Notes: generated by a model not told the origin, from the letters alone. A stretch of DNA of 45,558 nt from Sphingomonadales bacterium UBA7471 (GCA_002479765.1 DLOZ01000018.1:10324-55881), one strand, 5' to 3'. Positions 16,918 to 25,131 are shown, counted from the stretch's first letter. Numbers and translations are program-made.

Positions 16918-18654
16918 ATGGCCTTTTCTGCACCCGTTACTGAACAAGCATTTGTCCTGAAGCATATCGTAGGTATCGAAGCCTTGTCGCAACATGACCG
17001 CTTCGCCGATGCCACACCCGATATGGTGCAAGCGATTGTGGAAGGCATTGGTGCCTTTGCCGAGGGCGAATTTGCCCCACTCAACCGGATCGGCGACACT
17101 GTTGGTGCGCGTTTGAAAGATGGCAAAGTCGTCATGCCCGAAGGTTTTGTCGCGGCCTACAAAGCCTATGTGGCCAATGGCTGGGGCTCGATAAACGCAC
17201 CGTCGGCGTTCGGTGGCCAGGGTCTGCCATTTTCGATGGCGACTGTTGCGCTGGATTCCTTGGGCGCTGCGAACATGGCATTTGCCTTGTGCCCAATCTT
17301 GTCGGTTGGCGCGATTGAAGCCATCAACCACCATGGGTCAGAACGGCAAAAGCAGTTGTTCCTGCCAAAACTATCAACTGGCGAATGGTCTGGCACGATG
17401 AACCTGACAGAGCCACAGGCAGGTTCCGATGTCGGTGCGCTGAAATCCACCGCCACTCCGCGCGGCGATGGCACCTATCAAATCAAGGGCACCAAAATAT
17501 ATATCAGCTTTGGCGACCATGATATGGCCGAAAACATCGTCCATCTCGTGCTGGCCCGCACGCCCGATGGCCCAGCTGGAACCAAGGGCATTTCGCTATT
17601 TCTGGTCCCGAAATATCAGGTTGCCGAAGATGGCAGCTTTACCAAAGCGAATGATATCAAGGTCGTATCAATCGAACATAAGATGGGCATTAATGCATCC
17701 CCAACCTGCGTTCTCGCTTTTGGCGAAGATGGTGAATGTATTGGCGAACTGATCGGCCCTGAATTCGGTGGCATGCGGGCGATGTTCACGATGATGAATA
17801 ACGCGCGGCTAAACGTAGGATTGCAAGGCGTTCAAATTGCCGAAGCGGCAACGCAAAAAGCCATCTGGTTTGCCCGTGAACGGGTTCAATCGGCCAAAGC
17901 AAGCGGACCGTCGCGCGAGTCCGTCGCGATTGTCGAACATCCCGATGTCCGCCGCATGCTGCTGCGTATGAAAGCGGGCACGCAAGCGATACGGGCCTTG
18001 CTCTATCTGGCATCGGGCTATGTTGACCGTGCCACGCTCGGCGAAGCTGGCGCGCAGGACATGGTTGATCTGCTGACGCCGCTGGCCAAGACCTACGGCA
18101 CCGACATGGGCAGCGAGATCGCCTCGCTGGGTATTCAGGTGCATGGCGGAATGGGCTTTGTTGAGGAAACGGGCGCAGCCCAGTTTTATCGCGATATCCG
18201 GATTGCCGCCATTTATGAAGGAACCAACGGCATTCAGGCCGCCGATCTCGTCGGGCGTAAACTCGCGATGCAAGGCGGCGATGTCATTCGGAACCATCTC
18301 GCGGCCATCTCCCAAGACGCCACCGACCAGCCGGGTCTTTCGGCATTGAGTGCAGCCTGCGCTGAAGTGACCGAATATATGTTGAACGCAAGCGTGGATG
18401 ACCGTCTCGCGGGCAGTTACGCCTATACCAACATGATGTCCGTCGTGACCGCAGGCTGGTTGATGCTGAAGCAATTGCGGGCGGCACAAACCGAAATTGA
18501 CGCCGGAGATACGAGCCCGTTCCTGAAGGCCAAAATCGTCGCCTGCCGTTATTATTTGGACGTCATGGTTCCCGAAGCCTTTGCTTTCAAAGGCAGCGCA
18601 ATGGCCGGTGCCGACTTGCTCTACGCATTGGATGCCGAGGATTTGGCGGCTTGA
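16918..18654 (+). CDS. Acyl-CoA dehydrogenase (long form with C-terminal extension)
   Basis: FAD-dependent oxidation of an acyl-CoA to the trans-2-enoyl-CoA, with electrons passed to ETF. At 578 residues it belongs to the roughly 600-residue class with an added C-terminal domain. Seen are the FAD/substrate segment LTEPQAGSDVGALKSTA, an internal region with GMRAMFTMMNNARLNVGLQG, and IYEGTNGIQAADL, whose Glu is the usual catalytic base. The chain length of the substrate cannot be read from sequence. The ATG at 16918 gives the usual MxFxAPV start, but AGGA is 13 nt away; a TTG at 16912 has ideal 7-nt spacing and would add two residues. The stop overlaps the start of the next gene (TTGA). Confidence 0.94.
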   Translation: MAFSAPVTEQAFVLKHIVGIEALSQHDRFADATPDMVQAIVEGIGAFAEGEFAPLNRIGDTVGARLKDGKVVMPEGFVAAYKAYVANGWGSINAPSAFGGQGLPFSMATVALDSLGAANMAFALCPILSVGAIEAINHHGSERQKQLFLPKLSTGEWSGTMNLTEPQAGSDVGALKSTATPRGDGTYQIKGTKIYISFGDHDMAENIVHLVLARTPDGPAGTKGISLFLVPKYQVAEDGSFTKANDIKVVSIEHKMGINASPTCVLAFGEDGECIGELIGPEFGGMRAMFTMMNNARLNVGLQGVQIAEAATQKAIWFARERVQSAKASGPSRESVAIVEHPDVRRMLLRMKAGTQAIRALLYLASGYVDRATLGEAGAQDMVDLLTPLAKTYGTDMGSEIASLGIQVHGGMGFVEETGAAQFYRDIRIAAIYEGTNGIQAADLVGRKLAMQGGDVIRNHLAAISQDATDQPGLSALSAACAEVTEYMLNASVDDRLAGSYAYTNMMSVVTAGWLMLKQLRAAQTEIDAGDTSPFLKAKIVACRYYLDVMVPEAFAFKGSAMAGADLLYALDAEDLAA

Positions 18655-19463
18655 ACGACCACACACTCAAACGCATTGCTGAGGCGCTGGAGCGGCTATC
18701 ACCGCCGCCAGCGCCACCGACGGACCTATCGTCCCATCCGGCCTATCATTGGAACGGCACGGCATTGGCACCGGTGCATGATTTCAAGCCACTGCCGCTT
18801 GACCTTATCGTTGGTATCGACCGGCAGAAAGCCGACCTGATCGAAAACAGCAGGCGGCATGCTTCGGGCGCTGCCGCGCATGATGTCCTTTTGTGGGGCG
18901 CGCGCGGCATGGGGAAATCCGCGCTGGTCAAATCGGTGGTCGCGGCGTTGCAAGAAGAAGGCTTTTTCATCGCGCTTGTCGAGGCGGCGGCGAACCAAAT
19001 CACCAGCATGCCTGCATTATTCGACGAGCTCGCTGCATCAGGCCGCCGATATCTATTGTTCGTGGACGACATTTCTTTCGAGCCCAATGACCAAAGCGCG
19101 CGTCTGTTGCGGTCGCTGCTGGAAGGCGGCGTTGAAGCCCGCCCGAACAATGTCCGCTTGTGCGTGACATCCAACCGCCGGAACATCGTTGAAAGAGAAA
19201 ATGGCGCGGATCCGGATACGGGCGGACGCGATGCCGTGGACGATAGCCTGGCGCTGGCGGACCGGTTTGGCCTTAAGCTCGGTTTTCAATATCCCGATCA
19301 GGACGCCTATCTGAAAATGGTTGGCAGCTACGCGGCGCACTTCGACCTCGATTGGGACGAGGCCGATGCCTTAAGTTTCGCGCAAAGCCGTGGCGGCCGG
19401 TCGGGCCGCATAGCATGGCATTACACAGTGGAACTTGCCGGCCGCGCGGGCCGACGGATTTAG
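18651..19463 (+). CDS. DUF815-type P-loop ATPase
   Basis: Cytoplasmic AAA-like ATPase of 270 residues of the uncharacterised DUF815 group. Walker A is GARGMGKSAL (near residues 82-91), Walker B is LLFVDDISFE, and a sensor-like LCVTSNRRNIV follows. Its substrate and partner are unknown. The start is a TTG at 18651 overlapping the acyl-CoA dehydrogenase stop (TTGA) with GAGGA 9 nt upstream, so it is translated by coupling to that gene. The 3' end overlaps the stop of the opposing sorbosone-dehydrogenase-like gene by 4 bp (TTAG). Confidence 0.88.
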   Translation: MNDHTLKRIAEALERLSPPPAPPTDLSSHPAYHWNGTALAPVHDFKPLPLDLIVGIDRQKADLIENSRRHASGAAAHDVLLWGARGMGKSALVKSVVAALQEEGFFIALVEAAANQITSMPALFDELAASGRRYLLFVDDISFEPNDQSARLLRSLLEGGVEARPNNVRLCVTSNRRNIVERENGADPDTGGRDAVDDSLALADRFGLKLGFQYPDQDAYLKMVGSYAAHFDLDWDEADALSFAQSRGGRSGRIAWHYTVELAGRAGRRI

Positions 19464-20782
19464 CTTTTCGCCCGAACCCGCCAAACAATATTGCCCACAT
19501 CGTCGCTGACCAAAAGCGAACCGTCCTTTGCGATCACAACCATCGTGGGCCGCCCCTGCGCTTTGCCGTCTTTGTCCAAGAACCCAGTCAAAATGTTGAC
19601 TGGCTTTCCGGCAGGCTCGCCTTTTGGAAAGGGCACGAAGATGACATCATAGCCCGATACGGGCTTGCGGTTCCAAGAGCCATGGCGCGCAACAAACGCA
19701 CCCTCGGTCAGTCCAGCGCCCAATTTACCCTTGTAGCCGAAAGCAAGGCCCAAGGGGGCCGTATGCGCACCCAAGGCGTAATCAGGGCGGCGTTCATATT
19801 CCCGCTTTTCTGGTTTCGGTGGTGAAACGCGGTGATCGGTAAAGCCGCCCCAATAATGCTGCGGCCAACCATAATCGGCACCAAATTCCACAAGGGCAAG
19901 ATAATCGGGCACCATATCCGACCCAAGCATGTCGCGTTCGTTGACAACCGTCCACAGGCGTCCACGGCTATCCCAATCGAGGCCAACAGGGTTACGCAAA
20001 CCGATGGCATATGGAATTTTCTTGTCCTTCGCGATGTCATATTCGAACACCATCGCGCGGCCATTTTCGGATTCTATCCCATGTTCAGCAATGTTGCTGT
20101 TTGACCCGACCGAAATGTAAATCTTCTTTCCATCGGGCGATGCAGTAAGGTTGCGCGTCCAATGGTTGTTCGGCGCCTTGGCATTCAACTTTGTAAGCTC
20201 TTTGCCCTTCGCAGTAATCTTGGTGTCGCCTGTCTTGTATGGAAAGGCCATCAATCCATCGGTGTTCGCAACATACAAAGTGTCGCGGATCAGCACCATG
20301 CCAAATGGCGAATTGAGGCCAGTGAGGAACGGTGTTTTCAACTCCGCCTTGCCATCTCCATCGGCGTCACGCAGCAATGTGATGCGGTTGGCAGACGGCA
20401 CACCCGCGCCAGCCTTGTCCATAAGCCATTTCATGACGAACCCTTCAATACCGCCAACGTCTCGCGGCGGCGAATTTGCTTCAGCGACGAGAACATCACC
20501 ATTGGGCAAGACATACATGTTGCGGGGATGGTCGAGACTTTCTGCAAAGCGCTCGACAACCAGACCCGGCGCAGCAATTGGTGCTTCGCCGGCTTTCCAG
20601 CGGTCAACCTCTGCAACCTTAATGGTCGGGAAAATCTGTTCGCGGCCCTCAGTGATATTGGGCTTAGGCCCGGTCACTGCATCCAACGGCAATTGCGCAA
20701 CGTCAGGGCGCGTAATGTACCATACGCCAGCAAGCGCCAACGCAATGAATATCAACATAATGTTGCGAACATGCTTCCACAT
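19460..20782 (-). CDS. Membrane-anchored glucose/sorbosone dehydrogenase-like protein
   Basis: Predicted periplasmic six-bladed beta-propeller of the sorbosone dehydrogenase family; known members are PQQ-dependent sugar or aldose dehydrogenases. The 440-residue product has one N-terminal membrane anchor (about 7-24) and family motifs LDHPRNMYVLPNGDVLVAEA, GLNSPFGMVL, NHWTRNLTASPDG, YAIGLRNPVGLDWD, ADYGWPQHYWGG, RHGSWNRKPVSGYDV and a closing VSDDVGNIVWRV. Neither cofactor nor substrate can be confirmed from sequence, and no PQQ biosynthesis gene is in the window. It follows a small membrane-protein gene by 11 nt and is probably co-transcribed with it. Confidence 0.87.
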   Translation of the reverse strand: MWKHVRNIMLIFIALALAGVWYITRPDVAQLPLDAVTGPKPNITEGREQIFPTIKVAEVDRWKAGEAPIAAPGLVVERFAESLDHPRNMYVLPNGDVLVAEANSPPRDVGGIEGFVMKWLMDKAGAGVPSANRITLLRDADGDGKAELKTPFLTGLNSPFGMVLIRDTLYVANTDGLMAFPYKTGDTKITAKGKELTKLNAKAPNNHWTRNLTASPDGKKIYISVGSNSNIAEHGIESENGRAMVFEYDIAKDKKIPYAIGLRNPVGLDWDSRGRLWTVVNERDMLGSDMVPDYLALVEFGADYGWPQHYWGGFTDHRVSPPKPEKREYERRPDYALGAHTAPLGLAFGYKGKLGAGLTEGAFVARHGSWNRKPVSGYDVIFVPFPKGEPAGKPVNILTGFLDKDGKAQGRPTMVVIAKDGSLLVSDDVGNIVWRVRAKS

Positions 20783-20793
20783 TTTTCTGACCC

Positions 20794-20979
20794 TTATGTG
20801 CTTCGTTTACGATCAAACAACCATATCGCCACTGCGATCATGCTGCCGATTGCCATACCGATAACCAATCCGGCGGATGGTTGATCCAATGCCACACCTA
20901 GAATAGCGCCGATTAACAAACCGAGAGCGACGAAGATACCGCCAGCAAGGCGGGGCTGATTGTTTGGTGTTTCAGACAT
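20794..20979 (-). CDS. Small two-helix membrane protein
   Basis: Sixty-one residues: a short polar N terminus (MSETPNNQPRLAGG), two predicted membrane helices rich in Gly, Ala, Ile and Val (about 11-30 and 34-54), and a basic C-terminal tail FDRKRST that suggests both ends face the cytoplasm. I do not recognise the family. The ATG at 20979 is preferred to one at 21015, which would add 12 unusual residues. Only a weak AGAG lies upstream. The gene ends 11 nt before the sorbosone-dehydrogenase-like gene starts, so they are likely one transcript. Confidence 0.65.
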   Translation of the reverse strand: MSETPNNQPRLAGGIFVALGLLIGAILGVALDQPSAGLVIGMAIGSMIAVAIWLFDRKRST

Positions 20980-21091
20980 AGACGCTCTTTGCCACCAAGT
21001 GCCGCAGCCTAGCAAGCCCGATGTTCATGCTTAATGTGCGCTAACCAATTGCTTTGACGGAAACGCGACACGCAATTTGTAATAAGGCTTT

Positions 21092-21123
21092 GCAGATGGG
21101 CCAATCCTCCCAGGCCCGTCTGC
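21092..21123 (+). promoter_or_regulatory. Hairpin with CCTCC-containing loop in leader of small gene
   Basis: GCAGATGGGCC and GGCCCGTCTGC form an 11-bp stem with one G-T pair around the 10-nt loop AATCCTCCCA. The loop carries CCTCC, complementary to a Shine-Dalgarno sequence. It lies 34 nt upstream of the ATG of the 69-residue gene at 21157. No T-run follows, so it does not look like a terminator for plus-strand transcripts. Confidence 0.5.
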
Positions 21124-21156
21124 GCCCTAAAACAACCATCGAAAGCCGCTGTCTCT

Positions 21157-21366
21157 ATGTATCTGCCGCTCTACGTCGAACCGCGCGATGTTGCTGAAGC
21201 CAACAGATTAATGGACACATTCGGCCCAGAAGCCGGCATTCAAGCCGCCGAACGCGCGGTAAAGAGCCGTAATGTTGGCAATCATCTGCATTATTGCCGC
21301 TGGCGCCAGATCGAACGCCTCATCATCATGCTGAGCGCGCGTACAACTTTGGGGACCATTCACTGA
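21157..21366 (+). CDS. Small conserved-looking cytoplasmic protein
   Basis: Sixty-nine residues with no signal or membrane segment. The sequence is well folded in appearance: LYVEPRDVAEANRLMDTFG, then IQAAERAVKSRNVGNHLHYC, then RWRQIERLIIMLS. From memory, similar small proteins with an RxxGNxxHxCRWRQIERLI core occur in other sphingomonads, but I know of no function. There is no evident ribosome-binding site before the ATG, and a hairpin with an anti-Shine-Dalgarno-like loop lies upstream. It converges on putA with 9 nt between stops. The His/Cys pair in HLHYC is the only candidate for a metal or redox role. Confidence 0.7.
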   Translation: MYLPLYVEPRDVAEANRLMDTFGPEAGIQAAERAVKSRNVGNHLHYCRWRQIERLIIMLSARTTLGTIH

Positions 21367-21375
21367 CGGTCAAAG

Positions 21376-24345
21376 TCAGCTATCGTCCTCAAGCGACAGC
21401 AACGATGCGTTGCCACCCGCGCTTGTTGTATCGACAGATGTCGTCCGTTCGGCGCAGAAGCGGTACAAATAATGCGGTCCGCCTGCTTTCGGGCCAGTGC
21501 CTGATAAGCCCTCGCCGCCAAATGGCTGACTACCCACCACCGCGCCAATCATCGACCGGTTAATGTACAGATTGCCAACGCGGGCAAGGTTTTCGACCAA
21601 TGCACTGCTGCCCGCAATCCGGCTGTGCAGCCCCATCGTCAGACCAAATCCCTTGGCATTCACCCGCGCGACTGTTGCCTCAAGCTCGCCAGCCTTCCAT
21701 GTTGCAACATGCACCAATGGGCCAAACCATTCGCGTTTCAGGTCATCGAGATTGTCCAGACGGATAACCGTTGGCGGCACAAACAGGCCTTGCGCTGGAA
21801 CATCTATCGCATGAACTATTCTGTCCTTCACCTCGGCACGATAGGCCATCAGCTTGTCATAGGAATCCTGATCAATGACAGGTCCAATGTCGGTAGCGGG
21901 ATCAGCCGGATCACCAACGTTCAACATGTCCATCGCGCCGCGCAGCATCTCAAGCGTATGTTCTGCGATATCCTCCTGCAGAAGCAACAACCGCAACGCC
22001 GAACAACGCTGGCCCGCCGATTGAAAACCAGAGATGATGATGTCACGAACGACTTGTTCGGACAAAGCCGTGGAATCGACAATCATGGCGTTCAAGCCAC
22101 CCGTTTCCGCAATCAGCGGCACCAATGGCCGCGCATCATCAGCGAGCAAATTGCGCGCGATGGCCTTTGCGGTGGGAACGGACCCAGTAAACACCACGCC
22201 AGAAATGCGGACATCGGCGGTCAGAGCAGCGCCAACGTCGCCACCGCCGGTAACAATCTGGAGCACATCTTCGGGAACGCCCGCTTCATGCGCCAGCGCC
22301 ACTGCGTATTGCCCAATGGCGGGTGTTTGCGGGGCAGGCTTCGCGACCACGCTATTGCCAGTGACCAATGCTGCCGCCACTTGTCCCAAAAATATGGCCA
22401 GCGGGAAATTCCATGGCGCAATCGCAACCCAAACACCCCGACCTTCGTGCCGCAGAATATTTCGTTCGCCCGTTGGGCCCGGCAATTCAACAGGTATTAA
22501 ATCGGTACGTGCGCGCGCGGCATAATACCGGCAAAAATCAATCGCCTCGCGTACTTCGGAGAGCGCGTCGGGGATCGTTTTGCGCGCCTCTTGCACCAAA
22601 ATAACCATTAAGCGGCTGCGGTGCGTCTCGAGCAGGTCGGCCAGTTGCTCCAGACAGTCCGCGCGTTCGTCCAATGGGGTATTTGACCATGCCGGATAGG
22701 CGGCAAGCGCCGTCGTGACCGCACCTTCGGGGGCAATCGTTGTTGGCTTGTCCAATTGAACCGGGCGCGCGATCTCGGCCGCCGTTTCCTGCAGGATCAC
22801 CACATCATCCAGATCAATGCCAAGGCTATTCGTCCGCTCTGGCTGAAAAAGATCAGCAGGCGCTGCGATCGCCGGATGCCCTGTACCACCAACCGCCATG
22901 ATTTTCTCTACCGGATCGGCGAGCAGTTCATCCTCGCTGATGGATTGGTCCGCCAGTTGGTGCACGAAACTGCTGTTGGCGCCATTTTCCAGCAGTCTGC
23001 GGACCAGATAGGCGAGCAAGTCGCGATGTCCGCCCACCGGCGCGTAGGTGCGGCACTGGTAACCCTCTTCGCGTACAAGACGTTCAAACAGCCCTTCGCC
23101 CATGCCATGCAGGCGTTGAAATTCAAAATCGCGATTGTCCCCCGCCCACTGCAAAATCGTCGCGACAGTAAGCGCGTTATGCGTTGCAAATGCGGGGCGA
23201 ATTTTGGCGGCTTCAAACATATCTTTGGCGCACGCAAGGTAGGATACGTCCGTTGCTGGCTTGCGGGTAAACAACGGGAAATCGGTTAGCCCGCGTTCCT
23301 GCGCATGTTTGATTTCGCTATCCCAATAGGCACCTTTAACGAGGCGCACTTGCATGATGCGTGACGTGTCATCGCCCAGTGCATTGGCCCATGCGATGAC
23401 GGGACGGGCGCGTTTTGAATAGGCTTGCACCGCCATGCCTAAGCCATCCCAGCCGCGCAGTGCACCATCACGTGCGACACGCTCAATGATGTCGAGGCTC
23501 ATTTCCAGTCGCGCGGCTTCTTCGGCATCAATGGTGAGTTGCACGCCAAGCGCGGCGGCGGAACGCGCCAATTGCGTAATCATATCGGCCAATTCTGGAA
23601 CGCATGTTGCACTCTGCGCGGTTTCGTACCGCGGGTGCAGCGCCGACAATTTTACAGAAACGCTATGCCCGCGCGCCGCGTTGCGACCGACGGCTGCGAT
23701 AGCCGCGGCGTAGGATTGGAAATATCGTTCTGCGTCATGTTGTGTACGCGCGGCTTCGCCAAGCATATCGAAACTGGCGGTGAAGCCACGGTTGTCTTTT
23801 GATTCCATCCGCTTGATGGCTTCGTCAATATCGCGGCCCATCACGAAAACTTGGCCCATGAGCCGCATCGCCGCGCCAACGGCCTGACGCACAAATGGCT
23901 CGCCTGCCTTTGCAATCAGGCGCTTCAATGTGCTTGTGCTGTCGCCCAGAACGGCTTTGCCGAGGACAAGCCCCCAAGTTGCGCTGTTCACGAGCAAGCT
24001 TGATGACTGCCCCTTATGGTTGCCCCATTCCGCTTCCGTCAGCTTGTCGGCAATCAGCAGATCAGCCGTCTGGGGATCAGGCACGCGCAAAAACGCCTCC
24101 GCAAGCGAAAGGAGTGCGGTGCCCTCCTCCGTTCCGAGACGATATTCCTGCAGAAACTGGTTCACCCACCCATCGGCTTGTACTTGGCGCAAATCAGCCA
24201 AAAGGCCCCGCGCGGTGCGCACAACTTCGGCGCGGGCTGTGCCATCGACAGCAGCGGCGACCACCAATGGGGCAAGCACTTCTGGTTCAGACTTGCGATG
24301 GAAGGGCCGGATGGCGGTTCGTGCGGATTCGAGTGATGAAGTCAT
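21376..24345 (-). CDS. putA: Bifunctional proline dehydrogenase / glutamate-semialdehyde dehydrogenase
   Basis: Oxidises proline to glutamate in two channelled steps (FAD-dependent PRODH, then NAD-dependent P5C dehydrogenase). At 989 residues it starts directly with the arm and PRODH region and lacks the N-terminal ribbon-helix-helix of E. coli PutA, so it should not be its own repressor. PRODH barrel motifs lie at about 190-460 (SVKLSALHPRYE, RLVKGAYWDSEI, ATHNALTV). The aldehyde dehydrogenase half spans about 540-960 with APWNFPLAIF, Glu747 in IAETGG and nucleophile Cys781 in SAGQRCSALR. Typical membrane-peripheral enzyme. The ATG has no visible ribosome site, and a hairpin lies 4 nt upstream. 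No Lrp-type putR is adjacent. Confidence 0.97.
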   Translation of the reverse strand: MTSSLESARTAIRPFHRKSEPEVLAPLVVAAAVDGTARAEVVRTARGLLADLRQVQADGWVNQFLQEYRLGTEEGTALLSLAEAFLRVPDPQTADLLIADKLTEAEWGNHKGQSSSLLVNSATWGLVLGKAVLGDSTSTLKRLIAKAGEPFVRQAVGAAMRLMGQVFVMGRDIDEAIKRMESKDNRGFTASFDMLGEAARTQHDAERYFQSYAAAIAAVGRNAARGHSVSVKLSALHPRYETAQSATCVPELADMITQLARSAAALGVQLTIDAEEAARLEMSLDIIERVARDGALRGWDGLGMAVQAYSKRARPVIAWANALGDDTSRIMQVRLVKGAYWDSEIKHAQERGLTDFPLFTRKPATDVSYLACAKDMFEAAKIRPAFATHNALTVATILQWAGDNRDFEFQRLHGMGEGLFERLVREEGYQCRTYAPVGGHRDLLAYLVRRLLENGANSSFVHQLADQSISEDELLADPVEKIMAVGGTGHPAIAAPADLFQPERTNSLGIDLDDVVILQETAAEIARPVQLDKPTTIAPEGAVTTALAAYPAWSNTPLDERADCLEQLADLLETHRSRLMVILVQEARKTIPDALSEVREAIDFCRYYAARARTDLIPVELPGPTGERNILRHEGRGVWVAIAPWNFPLAIFLGQVAAALVTGNSVVAKPAPQTPAIGQYAVALAHEAGVPEDVLQIVTGGGDVGAALTADVRISGVVFTGSVPTAKAIARNLLADDARPLVPLIAETGGLNAMIVDSTALSEQVVRDIIISGFQSAGQRCSALRLLLLQEDIAEHTLEMLRGAMDMLNVGDPADPATDIGPVIDQDSYDKLMAYRAEVKDRIVHAIDVPAQGLFVPPTVIRLDNLDDLKREWFGPLVHVATWKAGELEATVARVNAKGFGLTMGLHSRIAGSSALVENLARVGNLYINRSMIGAVVGSQPFGGEGLSGTGPKAGGPHYLYRFCAERTTSVDTTSAGGNASLLSLEDDS

Positions 24346-24349
24346 TGCG

Positions 24350-24370
24350 GCGCTTTGGCCGATAAAGCGC
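24350..24370 (-). repeat. Hairpin immediately upstream of putA start
   Basis: GCGCTTT and AAAGCGC, perfect 7-bp arms around a 7-nt loop, ending 4 nt before the putA ATG where a ribosome site would be expected. It would form in the putA mRNA leader and could control initiation. Confidence 0.5.
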
Positions 24371-24380
24371 AGGCAGACAA

Positions 24381-24394
24381 GTTTCAGTTGAAAC
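24381..24394. promoter_or_regulatory. Palindrome in putA promoter region
   Basis: GTTTCA-GT-TGAAAC, perfect 6-bp arms. It sits 36 nt upstream of putA and just after the terminator of the preceding gene, the place expected for a putA operator. No bound regulator is known. Confidence 0.35.
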
Positions 24395-24395
24395 G

Positions 24396-24424
24396 AAAAA
24401 GCCAGCCCTCAGGTGAAGGCTGGC
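24396..24424 (-). terminator. Intrinsic terminator of the glycine-zipper gene
   Basis: Read on the minus strand, GCCAGCCTTCA and TGAGGGCTGGC pair as an 11-bp stem (one T-G) and are followed by TTTTTCG. It lies about 90 nt after the stop of the glycine-zipper gene and insulates putA from it. Confidence 0.85.
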
Positions 24425-24433
24425 GGATTACAT

Positions 24434-24449
24434 TCAGGCTCAAGCCTGA
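24434..24449. repeat. Inverted repeat in 3' untranslated region
   Basis: TCAGGCT-CA-AGCCTGA, perfect 7-bp arms with 2-nt spacer, between the glycine-zipper stop and its terminator. Function unknown. Confidence 0.45.
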
Positions 24450-24462
24450 CATTGGGTTCCGC

Positions 24463-24496
24463 CCGGATGTGAATAAGGTTCAGGGATCACATCCGG
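24463..24496. repeat. Inverted repeat in 3' untranslated region
   Basis: CCGGATGTGA and TCACATCCGG, perfect 10-bp arms around 14 nt, starting 16 nt after the glycine-zipper stop. No T-run follows on the minus strand, so it is not itself a terminator; it may stabilise the mRNA end. Confidence 0.5.
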
Positions 24497-24512
24497 ACGA
24501 AAGGTTGATATT

Positions 24513-24887
24513 TTAGCGGTAGCGGCGGCAATTGCTGTCCGACTTGTCGATGGCACGACCGGCCAAGGCACCGACGGCTGCACCAATGATGCTAGCTTCG
24601 GTTTTGTTGCCGCGACGTGCGACTTCGTTCCCAAGCAGGCCGCCTGCAACTGCACCAATGATGGTGCCGCCCGTGCCCTTGTCGCATCGCGCATTGCCGC
24701 GGTAGGCATTGTTGCGATAATAGCGGTCACCACGACGATATTCGCGACGGTCATATCGGTCATAACGGTCACCGCGGCTGTAATAGCCATCATCACCATT
24801 ATGGGCAAAAACTGGTGTGGCCGAAAATCCGGTTACGGTCGTTGCTGCAAGTACCAGTGCACCGATGCTCTTTTTCAAATTTCCCAC
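24513..24887 (-). CDS. Glycine-zipper envelope protein
   Basis: Exported protein of 124 residues. A signal peptide (about 1-28, ending VFA) precedes a Tyr/Arg/Asp-rich repeat-like stretch (about 34-66, DRYDRYDRREYRRGDRYY) and a C-terminal glycine-zipper segment of the 17-kDa surface antigen type (TIIGAVAGGLLGNEVARR, then SIIGAAVGALAGRAID). Such proteins associate with the outer membrane; a specific role is not known. The start is GTG at 24887 with AGGAG 8 nt upstream. It has a long structured 3' region ending in a strong terminator, and about 350 nt of upstream DNA. Confidence 0.85.
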   Translation of the reverse strand: MGNLKKSIGALVLAATTVTGFSATPVFAHNGDDGYYSRGDRYDRYDRREYRRGDRYYRNNAYRGNARCDKGTGGTIIGAVAGGLLGNEVARRGNKTEASIIGAAVGALAGRAIDKSDSNCRRYR

Positions 24888-25131
24888 GATCGATACTCCT
24901 TGTTTTCAGGTTCGGCCCGCATTGGGCAACTCGGCGATTTGCTGTGCCAATAATGGCCTTATGAAGATGCGTGATTGACCGAATGCTGAACGTACCTGTT
25001 ATCGATCGTTCATATTCAGCCAGAAAATGATGAACGCGCTTGGGATTTGAACTTGCAAATCATGCCAGGGCAGATCGGCCGTTTATCGTGCCCCTGCCTA
25101 ACTTAAACGAACCAAAGACCAGCTATAAGGA

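Noticed and set aside
17809..18666. 285-codon minus-strand frame opposite the acyl-CoA dehydrogenase gene
   Set aside because: Mirror of strong codon bias in a clear gene; the predicted protein has no family signature.
21625..22500. 291-codon plus-strand frame opposite putA
   Set aside because: Overlaps the aldehyde dehydrogenase half of a certain gene; composition (His, Gln, Arg-rich) is typical of antisense shadows.
24440..24808. Met/Ala/Thr-rich minus-strand frame overlapping the glycine-zipper gene
   Set aside because: Out-of-frame reading of the same strand; the glycine-zipper frame has a signal peptide, domain and ribosome site.
25020..25130. Possible tRNA or small RNA gene in the interval left of the rpmB terminator
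   Set aside because: A TTTGAAC-like string tempted a T-loop reading, but no acceptor, D or anticodon stems could be formed.
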